Assembly: GCA_016946835.1 (NCBI GenBank)
Contig: JACVTC010000061.1
Location: 325,001-389,000 of the forward strand
Direction of reading: 5' to 3'
DNA length: 64,000 nucleotides
Source: Neocallimastix lanati (nom. inval.)
Taxonomy: Eukaryota > Neocallimastigomycota > Neocallimastigomycetes > Neocallimastigales > Neocallimastigaceae
Part shown: piece after piece, positions 48,830 to 61,579 of the stretch
Layout of the letters: every line of letters begins with the position of its first letter
Numbering within the stretch: the stretch's first letter is position 1
Notes under the pieces: generated by a model
Database searches by the model: none
What the model saw: the letters and a program-made list of their open reading frames with translations, nothing else
Told to the model about the DNA's origin: nothing
Made by a program: the position numbers and the translations under genes

Positions 48830-49815
48830 ATTTATATTTATTTATTTTTATTTCGTTATTTATTTATATTTATATTTATATTTAGTTAGTTTACAGGACT
48901 GCTGCTTTTTTAAGAATAGTTACAGGTACCTTCAATTATTATATATATATATATATATAATATATAATAATTATTAAATAAGATAGTTGATTTATTATCG
49001 ATTTATATTTAACACTGGTAATTATATTATATATAAATAATTATTATATATATATATATAAATATATATATTTTTTTATTATCATTTAAAACTATATAGT
49101 TTTAAATTGTAATAAAATAAAAAATAAACGATAAACAAAATATATATATATATATATATTTATATAAAAATATTAAATATAAAATTCATATTAATATTAT
49201 ATTTGTTTTTATTAACTATAAAAATATATTGTAATTCTATCACTAAAGATTTAGTAAAATTAATATTAAAAAGCAATTGATAAAAATGGTAATATAATAA
49301 GAAATGAATATATTATATATATATATATAAAGAAAAGATGAATCAAGAAATTCAGTAAAAATTTAAATGATTTATTCAACTTATTAAAAAAAAAAAAAAA
49401 AAAAAAAATCATATGTAAATGATTATTATGATCTAATTTCAAATTTAAAATTTAAAAAACTGAAGCACCTTAAACTTTTAATAATATTATAATAAAATAT
49501 GAAAATAATAACAAATTCAGACTTATTTCTATAATGTGATGTTCATTATAATTATAAATAATGTACTACGTCATAAATATTTAATATTTTAAATTGATTT
49601 TTTTTTTTTTTTTTTTTTATAAAACTTTATAACAGATAAATTTTTGAATGAAATTAAAAATAATTTAATATTACTAACATACTATAAATTATTTTTAATA
49701 AATAGATATAAAATAGAATTTTGAGTAATTTTAAATTGTAGTATTAATATGATTTTTCATTAAATATTTATTATTGTTGATATCAATTATAACCTTAGTA
49801 TATTCAAGCAATATA
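47979..49815. other. AT-rich desert
   Basis: 3' flank of the TBC gene, with poly-T at 48091-48117, A runs at 48415-48455 and 48786-48826, TTATTTA and TATATA repeats. A short imperfect hairpin TTACAGAATGTAGCTGTAA is at 48769-48787. A small GC patch at 48890-48935 (TTTACAGGACTGCTGC) reads as nothing. No gene. Confidence 0.6.
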
Positions 49816-49819
49816 TTTG

Positions 49820-50480
49820 ATTCCGATGTTTTCGATAAGTTAAAAAAAAAATGAAATGAATAGCTCTGATATCTTTGACCATTTAAAAAAAAAAAAAAAG
49901 AAATGAATAATTCCGATGTTTTTGACAATTTAAAAAATGAAATTAAAATCTTTATTACTGGTGCTAAAAATAAATACTAAATTAAATTCAGAAACAATTA
50001 AATCTACTTTTTGACAATTTAAAAAATGAAATTAAAATCTTTATTACTGGTGCTAAAAATAAATACTAAATTAAATTCAGAAACAATTAAATCTACTCTA
50101 ACCAAAATAAAAATTAAAAACCATTTATTAAATCTTTTACAAAAAAAAAAAATAATAATGTTATCAAATCAAAAGCTACTGCAAGTAAAACTAATAAAAC
50201 TAATTGAAGTACTTAACTTTTAATAATAATAATTTTACTATTCCTGATAGAACTTATATAGTTGGTATTAAAAACTTACGATCCTAAACCTGTTTCAACC
50301 TATTAAAGAGCAATGTAGTTCCAACCATATTATTTAATGATAAATGTAGAAGCTTTTCTGATGGTATTTATATTTGAAAAAATAATCAATGTTGTAGCAA
50401 ATATGAATTCTGTGCTAACAGGCAGTAATTATTATAGTACAGGATGTAAAACAAATTTTGTGGATGTTATTTGTATTTTT
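49820..50480 (+). pseudogene. Decayed secreted protein gene ending in a CBM18
   Basis: The plus strand shows repeated (N)SDVFDNLKNEIK-type segments (49840-49960), then a Lys/Thr/Asn-rich linker, then at about 50305-50470 a recognisable chitin-binding type 1 module: ILNDKCRSF, NQCCSKYEFC, then YSTGCKTNF, with several of the eight cysteines still in place. Frameshifts and in-frame stops interrupt it and no start or signal sequence is found. The module order (repeat, linker, CBM18) recalls the gene at 23487-26087, though the N-terminal part is different. Confidence 0.65.
49919..50096. repeat. Exact 89-bp tandem duplication
   Basis: 49919-50007 and 50008-50096 are identical (TTTTTGACAATTTAAAAAAT ... 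AAATCTAC). The length is not a multiple of three, so it shifts the reading frame of the decayed CBM18 gene it lies in. Perfect identity makes it very recent. Confidence 0.95.
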
Positions 50481-50666
50481 TCTATATTAATATTGAATTT
50501 TTTTTTTTTTTTTTTTTTTTTTTTGTTAATTATAAATATAAATAAATTCAAATTTATTATCTTTATTATCTTTATATAAATTTTAAATTTTTTTTTTTTT
50601 TTTAAAAAAATTTTATAAATTTTAGAAAACTTTGTTAAATGAAAACTATATTATTTATATTAGAAT

Positions 50667-50703
<37 letters not shown>

Positions 50704-51090
50704 AAATTATTATTTTAAAGTTTTTTATATTTTAATAATAAATTATTGTTTTTATTGCTAAAATATTTTATTGTATTATCAAGGCAAAATTAAAATAAAT
50801 AAAAAAATGAAATTTTCCATTTTTTGTTTTTTGTGAAACACTGTAATAAAGGAAAGATACAATAAATACCTTATTTAATAAATAAAATTTATATAAATAT
50901 AAAATCACTTTTATATATATATAATTAAATTAATATATATCATTAAATGTTTATATTTAAATTTTTATTAAATAAGCTTCTTAAACTAAATCCACATTAA
51001 ACTTAAAATTTTAAAAAATAATATTTTATTTTTAAAAATTTGTTTTATTAATAAAACTTTTTTTTTTTTTTTAAATAAAAAAAAATAAAA

Positions 51091-51121
<31 letters not shown>

Positions 51122-51425
51122 AAAATCACAGTTTAAAAATAATAATGTAATTAAATTTTAATTATTTTTATGATTTTATTATTTTAGGATAGCAAACTAT
51201 ATGTATATAGTTTTAGTGTTATTATTATTTTCATTAATAGCTTATGTAAATATTATCAAATTAAACATTATAATTCTTTTTAATTTTTTTTTTTCTTTCC
51301 TTTAATGAGTTTTCTATAAAGATAGTATTATATATTTTGTTTTATTCATTAAATAAATAATAATAATAATAAAAATAATGAAATTAATAAAATATTGTTA
51401 GTATTTTTAATAAAAGCACTACTTG
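50481..51425. other. AT-rich stretch with a lone signal-peptide-like piece
   Basis: A and T runs (50667-50700 A) and AAAT repeats (51090-51125). At 51196-51260 the plus strand reads MYIVLVLLLFSLIAYVN, which looks like a secretion signal, but a stop and T-rich sequence follow at once. It could be the first exon of a lost secreted-protein gene. Confidence 0.4.
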
Positions 51426-51429
51426 TGTT

Positions 51430-51933
51430 ACTTGGATTAACTTTTATTAATATGGGAATATTTACATTTGTCAGATTCTAATGTGGAAATTATATTTCTA
51501 ATAACATTTAAATCTTGATAAGAATAACTTCTCATAGAAAATGATAAAATTTTATAAGTAGCATTGTTGATCAATGTTAATTTGTCTTAACATTTCAATT
51601 AAAGATTCAGTGCATTTATTAAAGATTTACATGTATCTGGTAATAGCTTCATTTTGTTCGGTTTTTGTAAATTGCGTAAATAGAATATGGACATAAATTG
51701 CCTTCTTCATCAAGAAAACATTTAGAATAATAATCCTTGTATTAAATCTTTGAATATAAGTGATTGTAATAATTTTAATTAAATTAAGGATCCTTAACTG
51801 CTAATTGGTAAATATTTTGATGGATCATTAAAGAAGTTTTTTTTAAAATTTTTCTTATTTAATATTAGTAAATAATTGTTTATAATTTATGTATAGTAGT
51901 TATGACTGGTATACATTCATTACTATAATTCAG

Positions 51934-51972
<39 letters not shown>

Positions 51973-52062
51973 TTCATTAGCACATTCTTCAGATACAGCT
52001 GTATTATCTCTTCTTAAAAGCTTTTGGAAAAATAATAGTATTAGCATAAGTTGAAGCTATAA

Positions 52063-52093
<31 letters not shown>

Positions 52094-53010
52094 TAATAAT
52101 AATAATAATAACAATAATAATAATGTTTAAACTCTTCATTTTTAATTATTATTTAATAATGTAAATCCATATAATTTTTATTATTAATAAAATAATAATA
52201 ATAATATTTAATAAATTATTTTAAAAAATGTTATAAAAAATACATTTATAATATAATAATTTAATATTAATAAATATTAATAATATAGGGATAAATTTAT
52301 TTTAAACATAATGCAATATATTTTATTTTTATATGTAAAAAATTTTGGTTTTTATAATAGTTAACATTTTAATATAAAAAAATTAATAATTAATAACTGT
52401 CAGATAATCATTAAATTTTTGATTTGGAGTATATTTAATGATTCATAATAAAGATTATCTTCATCATAAGAACTAACTTCAGTAATATCAGTAGAGAGGC
52501 TAGATCCCTTTATGGTATATTGAAATTTATTATTAACAAGATCAATATTAAATCGGATCTCGGTTTTTTACTTTTTATTAAAAGTACAATAATGAATGAT
52601 GAAGTATTATTATGACATAAAAATATATATATATATATATATATATAACAAATTTTAATCAAAATATGCATATCATAATTTAATATGTATTTTTTTTTTT
52701 TTGCTGCTTTCAAAATGTATTCTAGATTATCTAATATTTTATTTGTTGTACTAATATCATTAAGAAAAATAATTTTTAAATTTATTAATATATCGATAAA
52801 GTTCAATTTTTGGTTCAAATGAATAGTACTATTCCTCTTCACTTGGTATTCCATTTGAATCAATATATTTATCTTTACTAACATAATTTGAAATAATTTA
52901 TCAATACTATAAATATTAAACAAATCTTTATTTTTAAAACTTATTAAATTAATATTAAATGGTCGTTTATCATCATCACATGAATCATTACAATTTTTAA
53001 TGTCAATCTG
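51430..53010 (-). pseudogene. Decayed gene for a cysteine-containing secreted-type protein
   Basis: Minus-strand protein-like pieces in order: 52985-52885 (CNDSCDDDKRPFNIN), 52880-52720 (IDSNGIPSEEE in one frame, then IELYRYINKFKNYF), 52540-52400 (KGSSLSTDITEVSSYDEDNL), 52020-51965 (LLRRDNTAVSEECANE), 51740-51690 (CFLDEEGNLCPYSIYA) and 51620-51440 (MRSYSYQDLNVIRNIISTLE). The style, with NG.LCP and single-cysteine spacing, is that of large extracellular protein families in anaerobic fungi. Some gaps may be introns, but frame changes inside pieces (for example near 52850) show it is damaged. Function unknown. Confidence 0.45.
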
Positions 53011-54059
53011 GATTTACTTATATCCCCATAAAAAAAATATTCAAAATCAAATAATGAAAATGTATCTAATGATATTATATTATATTTTAATGAATAATAT
53101 AATAATATATCATAAGAACACTTTTATATAAATTTATTTAAAAATTTAATATTTTTTTTTTTCTTTTACAAGTTGTGAAATTAAAAATTCATTATATAAA
53201 ATTAATTTAACAATACTATATTCATGTGAAAAAAAAATTTTTTAGTTTTTTATCAATAAAAAATTTTATTCGCTCTTATTGTTCTATATTTAAAAATATA
53301 AATAATTGATTAAAATAAAAACTTATATCTATTAAATATTTATAATACTTTAAAATATTGTATTTAAATAAAGGTTCATAAATAAAAATACCCCTCATTG
53401 ATATATTTTATATATTATTTACATCACATTTTTTGATTCTTAATTCTTCATAAAATAATTTTGTAATATGTTCAAAGTTAAACATTTGATTATTAATTAA
53501 AAAAAAAAAAAAACTTTTATTAAATTATAAATGTTTTATCTATAATATAAAAAAAAAACAGTTTTTAAGTTAAATATTAAATATATTATTTAAATATTAT
53601 ATATAATATTTAAAAATTAAATATATAATTAATATTTAATAATTAATATAATTAGATTACATAAATTTATATTATATAATAATTATAAATTATAAATGAT
53701 TCATATACTTTACTATATATATTAATGGTTTTAATAATAAATATTTTTGCAAATATATAATTATTATTTATTATTAATTTTTATATATAATAAAAGATTT
53801 AATTATTAAATTAACAAAATTGAATAAAATTATAATTTGAAATTAAATTATGACATAAAGTTTGATTTTGTTAAAAATTAACTCATTTTATAGCTCATTG
53901 TTAAATTATAGAATAAAATTTTATAAAAAAAAAAAAAAAAAATTATATAAATAATATAAAGCATATATATAATTTGGCATTGTCATAATGTTTACGAATT
54001 AAAAAATTAAATATTATTTTAATTTTATTATTACTTTATTAAATATTTAATTTTATTTT

Positions 54060-54107
<48 letters not shown>

Positions 54108-56625
54108 TTAATATTTTATTTATAATTTAATAACAGTATTTGAATTAGATATATCTTAAATAATTTTTTTTTTTTTTAATTTTTTTCATTTTAATAAAAA
54201 TTAATCATAGTTACTACAATAGCCAGTTATAATTAAAAATTGGATTAACGTTGACTTAATATATCAATTATTATGAATACATAGATTTAATATTGAGTAG
54301 TAAAATATTAAAATAATCTTTCATTTTATTTTTTTTTTTTTTATTATTTTGAATTATTATCTTAAAAAATTTAAATATATTTCATTAAAATATATATTAT
54401 TAAATGATGATTATAATATTTAATTTTTATTTAAATATATCTAAATAAAAATAATTTTTTTGAATATAAAATAATTTTCTTTATAAAATAGAAATTATTA
54501 ATTTAATTTAACTATAAATATTAATAATATTTATATCTTAATTTTATTATCTTTAATAATTTCTAAAATAAAATGCTGAACACATAATCATGCTGTTACA
54601 GAGTTATCTATGTTAATTCTTGCTGCAGCTGATGAATCAGTTGTAAACTAAAAATATATATAATTAAATAATCATATAAATATATATATATATATATATT
54701 ACTATACTAATTTTATACAATTTTTTTTTTCTTTTATTTTTTTTCTATTATTTATTATTTATTAATTAATTAATATTTATTTATTTATTAAAAGGAATTA
54801 ATTATGATAAATCAAAGTTTATTTTGCTTAATTTTTACTATATCTCAATAAAAAAAATTTTTTTTTAAGTCTTCTTATATTTACTTAATGAATTATATAA
54901 ATAAGTTTTGAAAATAAAAGTAAAGCAATGAAATAATAGTAATATGGTTTCAATAAGTAAAATTATTTTATTTATTTTTATCTTGCTCTTCAATGCACCG
55001 GTATTTTAGTTCTTGATTCTTTTCTTTTGATGATTAATCTCAATTCACTTATTATTTTAAATTTTTATATAAAAATCACCATGAAATATCTAATCAATTC
55101 ATAAATAAATAAATAATAAATAAATAAATAAATAAATAATAACAATTAATAATTAATAATTAATAAATAGATAAATTTAAATGAAATAATAAATAACTAA
55201 AAAAAAAAAAAAAATTAGGTAATAAATAATAATTAATAATAATTAATAAATGATAAATGATACTATATGATAAAAGTTTATAAATCATTTATTTATTTTT
55301 TTTCTAGCAATTTATTTAAAGTTTTATTATAAATTAATTACATAAAATATATATACATATGTTTTTTTTTTTTTTAAAAAAAAAAAAAACATTCTAAATG
55401 CATAATGTATCTCATGCATAAATGTTTCATTTGGTAGAGTATGCAATCCGCAGAAATCTTATTTTTATTATTAAATTAACCTTTTATAATAAAAAAAAAA
55501 TAATAAAATGCAAAAATATTTGCAATTTAAAACTATTATACTGATTTTATTAATAAATATACAATAAATATTAAATATTAATATTATTATAAGCACACAC
55601 ACAAAAAAAAAAATAAAATAAAATTTTTTTCTATTATTTTGAACTTTTTATTTTTCTTTATTCTTTTTTTTTTTTTTTATTTTTTTTTTTTTATTTTTTT
55701 TTTTTTTATTAATTTATTTATATTTTAATTATATATGTCTAGTCTACACTCGATAGAAAATTTAACATTTAAATTTAAGCTTACTTTTCTTTTACTCTGG
55801 TTCATTAAATTGTCTGTTTTTTTGTTTTTATTTATATATTTATATATATAATAGAAATTCTAATGATCTTTTTAAACTTGATAAATACAAAAAATAAAAA
55901 TTTAATACATATTATTCAAAATTTTTAAAATTTAAAGAAAAGAAAAAAAAAAGAAAAAAAAGAAAAAAGACACATAATAATAAAAAAAATATTTCATATT
56001 TTTAATTATTTTAATTATTATTATTATTCCTTAGATAAAATAATAAAAAAAATATTATTATTATTATTTAAAATTTATATTATTATTTATATATATATAT
56101 ATTTATATTATTAACTTATAATTATTTTTTTTACTTTTTTTTTTTTTTTTTTTATATATATTATTTATTTTATAAAAATTTTAATTATCATTTATAATTA
56201 TAATTATTAACATTTAAAGTTTACTCCCCATTTTATATTTTTTATATTTACCTTTTTTTTTATACATTTTTATAAATTTTCTCCAAACTAAAAAAAAAAA
56301 AAAAACTTTCCCCGTTAATTTAAAAAGTTTTATTTTTTTTAATATTATTATTATTATTAGTATTAGTATTATTATTATTATATGATAAATTTAAATAAAA
56401 AAAAAAAATAAAATATAATAAAATGAATAAATTTAAGATTAATAAATTGTAAAAATTAAAAGAAAAATATATATATTTATTTAAATTGTTAAATTTTATT
56501 TAATGACTGCATCTATTTATATAGATATAGATATAAATTTATTTTTTTAAATATTATTAGTAATAATAATAAAAAAAAATTCTTAAATAATATTTATATA
56601 TATTTAATTATTTTTATATTATTAC

Positions 56626-56656
<31 letters not shown>

Positions 56657-56752
56657 TTAATATTATTTATGCTTTGTAAGCTATACTATTATATAATAAA
56701 AATAATAGTTTATAATAGTAAATTTTAATAATAATAAAGGAAAAAAAAAATT

Positions 56753-56780
<28 letters not shown>
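53011..56780. other. AT-rich desert, one small coding-like end
   Basis: Nearly 3.8 kb. At 54580-54648 the plus strand reads HAVTELSMLILAAADESVVN and then a stop, a plausible last exon of a lost gene that I cannot name. At 55425-55460 TTCATTTGGTAGAGTATGCA resembles a tRNA D-arm but nothing else folds. Otherwise there are T runs (54064-54106; 55668-55706), ATT arrays (56345-56380; 56625-56655) and A runs. Confidence 0.55.
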
Positions 56781-56788
<8 letters not shown>

Positions 56789-56825
56789 GTGTGTGTATGT
56801 GTGTGTGTATTCAGTTTATATCAAT

Positions 56826-57170
56826 ATGGATATATTGGCAAAATTGAAAATAAAAGCTGTACTATTACTTTGTTTTATGATAGGGGTAATGATTCTCTTT
56901 CTGGATGGTGTGAATAAATATACTAGAAATCCAATGATAAATAATCTTGATTATTATAATGATAATAAAAATAATGGAAACTCGACGTTAATCACCGAGA
57001 ATGAAAATAGCGAAATCTCAATGAAACCAAACGCCACCGAGATATATAATGAATATATGCAACAAAATTACACAAATACTACTAATGATGAATATATGAT
57101 ACAGAATTCAAAAAGAAAAAAAGTTAAAAAAGAGTATAAGCCTGTTCAGATAGGATTAGTTGAAAATTAA
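56826..57170 (+). CDS. Small membrane-anchored or secreted protein, 114 residues
   Basis: The ATG at 56826 follows a GT-repeat (56787-56810) and is the sensible start; the longer frame to 56787 only reads through that repeat. The N-terminus MDILAKLKIK is followed by a hydrophobic segment (AVLLLCFMIGVMILFL, residues 11-27), i.e. a signal peptide or signal anchor. The rest is Asn/Tyr/Glu-rich (LDYYNDNKNNGNS, EIYNEYMQQNYTN) and ends in a basic patch (SKRKKVKKEYK). Potential N-glycosylation sites (NST, NAT, NYT, NTT) are frequent. A decayed paralogue lies 1.3 kb downstream (58145-58415) and a related unit in between, so this is the best-preserved member of a local tandem family. It is not otherwise recognised. 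Confidence 0.6.
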   Translation: MDILAKLKIKAVLLLCFMIGVMILFLDGVNKYTRNPMINNLDYYNDNKNNGNSTLITENENSEISMKPNATEIYNEYMQQNYTNTTNDEYMIQNSKRKKVKKEYKPVQIGLVEN

Positions 57171-57458
57171 GTAGAAAGAAAAAAATATTAAAAATGACAA
57201 AAAAATTAAATGTCATATATAGATAAAACTAATAATAATAAATCAAATCTAATAAAAAAAATTAAAATATAATAAAAAAAAAAAATTGCAATGATAAAAA
57301 TAATATATATATATATATATATATTAATCTTATAGAGGAAAAAAAAATATAACCCAACAACAATATACCTTTAAAATAAAGTAATAAAGATTATTATTGG
57401 GTTATTTTCATATAAATATATCAATAAAAAGGCACATGAATGAATGAATGAAATATAT

Positions 57459-57503
<45 letters not shown>

Positions 57504-57535
57504 AAGAAAGAGAGAAAGAGAGAAAAAGGATTAGT

Positions 57536-57775
57536 TAGCATGGACATGTTATTGAAATATTGAAAAGCAATAAAATATAAAATCCTTTTAGTAAATGTTG
57601 ATAAACTTTACAGTATTGCATTAGGTTCGTATGATTTTGAATTAGTTTTAATGATTGCTCAGTACTCGCAAAAAGATCCATATGAATATATTTCATTCCT
57701 TCAGAAGTTGTAACAATTAGAAAATAATTATCAACATTTTAAAATTAATGATTACTTGTATGAAAAAGCTTGATA
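57536..57775 (+). pseudogene. Fragment of Elongator subunit ELP1 (IKI3/IKAP)
   Basis: The plus strand reads LVNVDKLYSIALGSYDFELV, then LMIAQYSQKDPYEYISFLQK, an in-frame stop, then QLENNYQHFKINDYLYEKA and a stop. The block ALG.YDF.LV..(A).SQKDP.EY..FL is the hallmark of ELP1 just C-terminal to its propeller domains; ELP1 is the 1200-1300-residue scaffold of the Elongator tRNA-modification complex. Only about 65 residues are here, with an internal stop, so it is a dead piece. It starts after ATGGACATGTTATTGAAA, which resembles the start of the small gene at 56826, and its right flank resembles that gene's right flank. Confidence 0.75.
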
Positions 57776-58144
57776 AAAATAATAATAATAATAATAATAT
57801 ATATATATAATTAATACATAAAATCAAATTTAAAATAGTCATAATAAAAAAAAAATAAAAAAAAAATAATACTAATAATAATAAATAACAATAAAAATAA
57901 AATATTCATATATAATTAATATACTTACAGAAAAAATAATAAGTCAATTATAAAGTTCCCATAAATTTAAATAAGAATAAGAATAAAAAAATAAAGACTA
58001 ATATTAGATTATTTTCATTTGTATACAAATAAATTGACACATTAATAAATAGATGAATGAAGTACATATTTTATAAAAAAAATTTTTTTAAAAATAAAAT
58101 AAAAAAAGAGAGAGAAAAGCATCAATCTTTCAATCTATATCAAT

Positions 58145-58415
58145 ATGGATATATTGTCACAATTTGAAAATAAAAATCATATTACTACTTTATTTTTTAA
58201 TGAAGGGTATTGGTACTCTTTCTGGAATGAAAATTAATAAAATATTCTTAAAATTCTGTGAAGATCTTGATTATTATAATGATAATGAAAATAATGGAAA
58301 TAATGGAAATTCTACTGTGATCGTGATCATCCAGGATAAAGCCAATAGGAATTCAATGAAACCAAATATTACGAAGATATATAATGAATATATGCTATGG
58401 AATTTCATTAATTAA
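58145..58415 (+). pseudogene. Frameshifted paralogue of the 56826 gene
   Basis: TCAATATGGATATATTG at the start is the same as at 56822. The first frame (MDILSQFENK) is lost within about 18 codons; from 58164 another frame carries LLLYFLMKGIGTLSGMK, LDYYNDNENNGNNGNSTVI, RNSMKPNITKIYNEYM, which match the intact gene's LDYYNDNKNNGNSTLI and SMKPNATEIYNEYM. One early frameshift therefore separates start and body, and the C-terminal basic patch is missing. Confidence 0.7.
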
Positions 58416-59765
58416 AACTCATGAAAATGATTATTTATTAATATAATGGATTATAACTATATTCCAAATCTTTTATAATTAAGAAATCTTTTTAATTAAT
58501 TAATTAGTTCTAATTTCTGATAATGATAATATTTATAATTTCAATATATATATATATATGTGTATGTATCTATGTGATTTATTTTCCAAAATTTATAATT
58601 TTATTCTCAAAGCAAGTAACCAATTAATTATAGTCGTAATGTCATAATAATAATAATGGTTTATTATTTTAAAAATTTTAATACCTCACTTTTAAAAAAC
58701 TCTAAAATCATTAAATATATAATTAAAAAAAAAATTAAACCCTCAAGATATCATAATACAATTTTGTAATTTTTGTAGTATATTTATATAAAATTTTATA
58801 TAATTTTTTTTAATTAATGTACAATAATATATATATAAAAAGGATATATACTTATTATCACATTAATATAAAAAAAATACTAAATAATATTATATATACA
58901 TATATATATTCATATTAACAAAAAAAAATACCATATGATATATATATATTCATATTAAAAAAATACTAAATGATATTTATATATTTATTATACAAAAAAA
59001 ATACTATATGATATTTATATATAATTATATTAAAAAAAAAAAAAAAAAAAAAAATAAGAAAAAAAAAAAAAAATACTAATTGATAAAAATATTCATGGTT
59101 CTTCTCATCAATACTTTTTCTATTATTATAACAATTTAACATATAAAACTTTAAAAAATAAATAGATAGCAGAAAAATAGATAGGTAGATAAAAACTAAA
59201 TGAAACCAAAAAAAAAAAATTATAAAATAACTTAAATTACTATCATTTCTTTTTTTTCATGTCTTTTTGTTATATTATAAAAAATGTAAAATTTAAAAAA
59301 AAAATTATAAAATAACTAAAATTACTATCATTTCTTTTTTTCATGTCTTTTTGTTATATTATATAAAAAATAAATTAAAAAAAAAAAAAAAAAAAATTTT
59401 AAAATTACTAAAATTACTATCATTTAAATATTAATTAATAATATAAAATTTACACTATTTGTTATCTTCCTTATTACTAAACTACTTATTTATATCTAAT
59501 AAAGTTATATAAAGTATTTATAAAATATATAAAATATTTATACTAATTAATTAATAATGCAAAACTAAAATATTGTAAAGATAATTTTATCAGTTTTATG
59601 AGAAAATATTTGTGTGATTTAGTAAATATAACTTACTAAATCTTCTTTTAATATGTAAATTGATATTAATATTGAATAATTTAATATAAATTTTAGAGTT
59701 AATTCTTAAGAATATAACATAATATATTTATAATATATATTTTAATAATATATATAATAATTCTG
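58416..59765. other. AT-rich stretch with two minisatellites
   Basis: 58880-59030 holds about four units of roughly 55 bases (ATACTAAATGATATTTATAT, TTCATATTAAAAAAA). 59220-59425 holds two and a third units of about 88 bases (TTATAAAATAACTAAAATTAC, TTTTTCATGTCTTTTTGTTA). No gene or terminal repeat of the downstream retroelement is evident. Confidence 0.6.
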
Positions 59766-59769
59766 AAAT

Positions 59770-60460
59770 TTTACATATTAATTCTAGCTCTATTTTTCTT
59801 CGCGTCTAGCAGCCCGATATTTGTTCGCATTATTGATATTTTCACAAGCTTCCATAGTCCATCGATAATGATTTATAAATTTTTCAAAAAGTATTTCATA
59901 GGACGATTTATTAATTCCTTTAGTAGGTCTAGCTACAATGCCAAAAGGTTGTTGGTCTTCTTGACCATAAACTAATTCAAAACTTGAATGATTCGTAGTG
60001 GAATTCATAACCGTTCTTAGAGCCCAAAGAGCAGAAGGTAATATTTCGTCGTCCCAATCTCTATTTTCAGTTCCTAAAAGTCGCAATAAATTATCCAATT
60101 TCTTTGGTCCTATTCTCTGTCAACCCATTACTCTCAGGATGGTAAGTAGAAAACAAATTTGACGTAAACATCATATAAATCTAAGAATACTTTAGTCATG
60201 TCGGAGGTAAATTGTACGTTATCGACAGATGTAATCACTTGATGGAATCCATGGTATGCAAAAAGTTTAATAAAGAATTTTACTACATCTTTAGAAATAA
60301 TACTTTCAGTTGGCTCAATTTCTACACATTTGGTGAAGTAGTTTACTACTACTAAAATATATTGATTGTTGTTACTCATTGGCTTTAAAGGTCCAATAAT
60401 ATCTAAATCAAGATGAGTGAATGGACCTTCCACTTGTATTGAAATGCTTTCCATAGGTTA
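59770..60460 (-). pseudogene. Ty3/gypsy retrotransposon integrase fossil
   Basis: The minus strand carries two adjoining parts of a retroelement integrase: 60454-60134 with the catalytic core (LDLDIIGPLKPMSNN, YILVVVNYFTKCVEIEPTES, then the HGFHQVITS region) and 60098-59790 with the end of the core and the C-terminal part (DWDDEILPSALWALRTVMNS, SSFELVYGQEDQQPFGIVAR). The family is Ty3/gypsy (Metaviridae-like). Gag, protease, reverse transcriptase and terminal repeats were not found nearby, so it is a truncated, broken fossil with few breaks in the part kept; moderately old. Confidence 0.85.
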
Positions 60461-60739
60461 TTATAAATAATAAACAATATTATAAATCAATATTAATTAT
60501 TAATTAAATACTTTAAAGATTAGGTTATGATATTTTTATAAAGTATAAATACTAAAATTGTTTTCCCATTTTGTTATGTTGATAAAACTATATTTTATTA
60601 AATATTTAAAAAAGTTATATTATTATTAATATTCGAAATAATATAATTATGTATTTAAAATTTTAAGAATATTATAAAGAAATTTAAATTTTTAAGTAGA
60701 ATATATTAGACGAATACTGTATAAGGATGATAAATTGAA

Positions 60740-61546
60740 ATAAGTAAAAATCACAAAGTGTTATAGATTTTATGGATTTAGTGTGGGTACTAATATATAT
60801 ATAGCAAGAACGACAGGAACCAAAAATGATAAAACTACTCAAGATATATTAGATAGGATTGGAAAAAAAAGAAAAAGAAAAAGAAAAAGAAAAAGAAACA
60901 AAGGAAAAGAAAGGAAAAGGAAAAGATGAAGAAAAAGAAAAAAATGAAAATGAAGATGAAGAAAAAAAAAAAAGAAAAGAAGAGAAAGACGTTTATCAAT
61001 GATTTTTCTTTGGAAAAACTATGCGATTTAGGGAAAGGAAAAGAAGTAATTGTTACCTTGGATGCAAATAATAACACTTCTAAATATTTTTACCATTACG
61101 TAATGGCGAAAGGAAACAGTATCATAATTTCTAACTTATACTCATATATTTGTCAGAAACAAATGATAAAAAGAAATTATTTACAAAGGAAGTATTCAGA
61201 ATATAAAAATGTCGCTAGAAATAATATTTATTATTACTATAATATTCTATACAATAGAAAATTGAATGATTTTAACAATATCTTTGTCAGTTATATAAAT
61301 TTTTGTTGTAGTTCTGAAGAAAATAATGCAGTAAACGAAGTAAGGTTTGAAGAAACTGAAGCTGAAAATATGAATGAAGATTATGATTTTGAAGAAGCTG
61401 GAATTGAAGAAGCTAAAGCTGAAAATATGAATGAAGATCATGAATTTGAAGAAGCTGGAATTGAAGAAGCTAAAGCTGAAAATATGAATGAAGATCATGA
61501 ATTTGAGGAAGCTACTCAATTTGTAGGACATATATATTTTAGATAG
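60740..61546 (+). CDS. Lysine-rich protein with 19-residue acidic repeats, unrecognised
   Basis: From 60926 (ATG in a purine tract) the frame runs 206 residues to TAG at 61546: a basic K-rich start, then FINDFSLEKLCDLGKGKEVI, VTLDANNNTSKYFYHYVMAK, an Asn/Tyr-rich middle, then 19-residue repeats (EAGIEEAKAENMNEDHEFE, two full and one partial, 61354-61511). Upstream, 60745-60905 is open in another frame (FYGFSVGTNIYIARTTGTKN), passing into a GAAAAA-repeat, so the frame changes inside the purine tract. The real N-terminus may be in that earlier frame, joined by an intron or lost by slippage. No domain is recognised. Confidence 0.45.
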
Positions 61547-61579
61547 AATGAAGGATAATTAATAGTTGGAGGAATATAT

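Noticed and set aside
55425-55462. Possible tRNA (TTCATTTGGTAGAGTATGCA)
   Set aside because: It has a D-arm-like stretch only; no anticodon stem, T arm or acceptor pairing follows.
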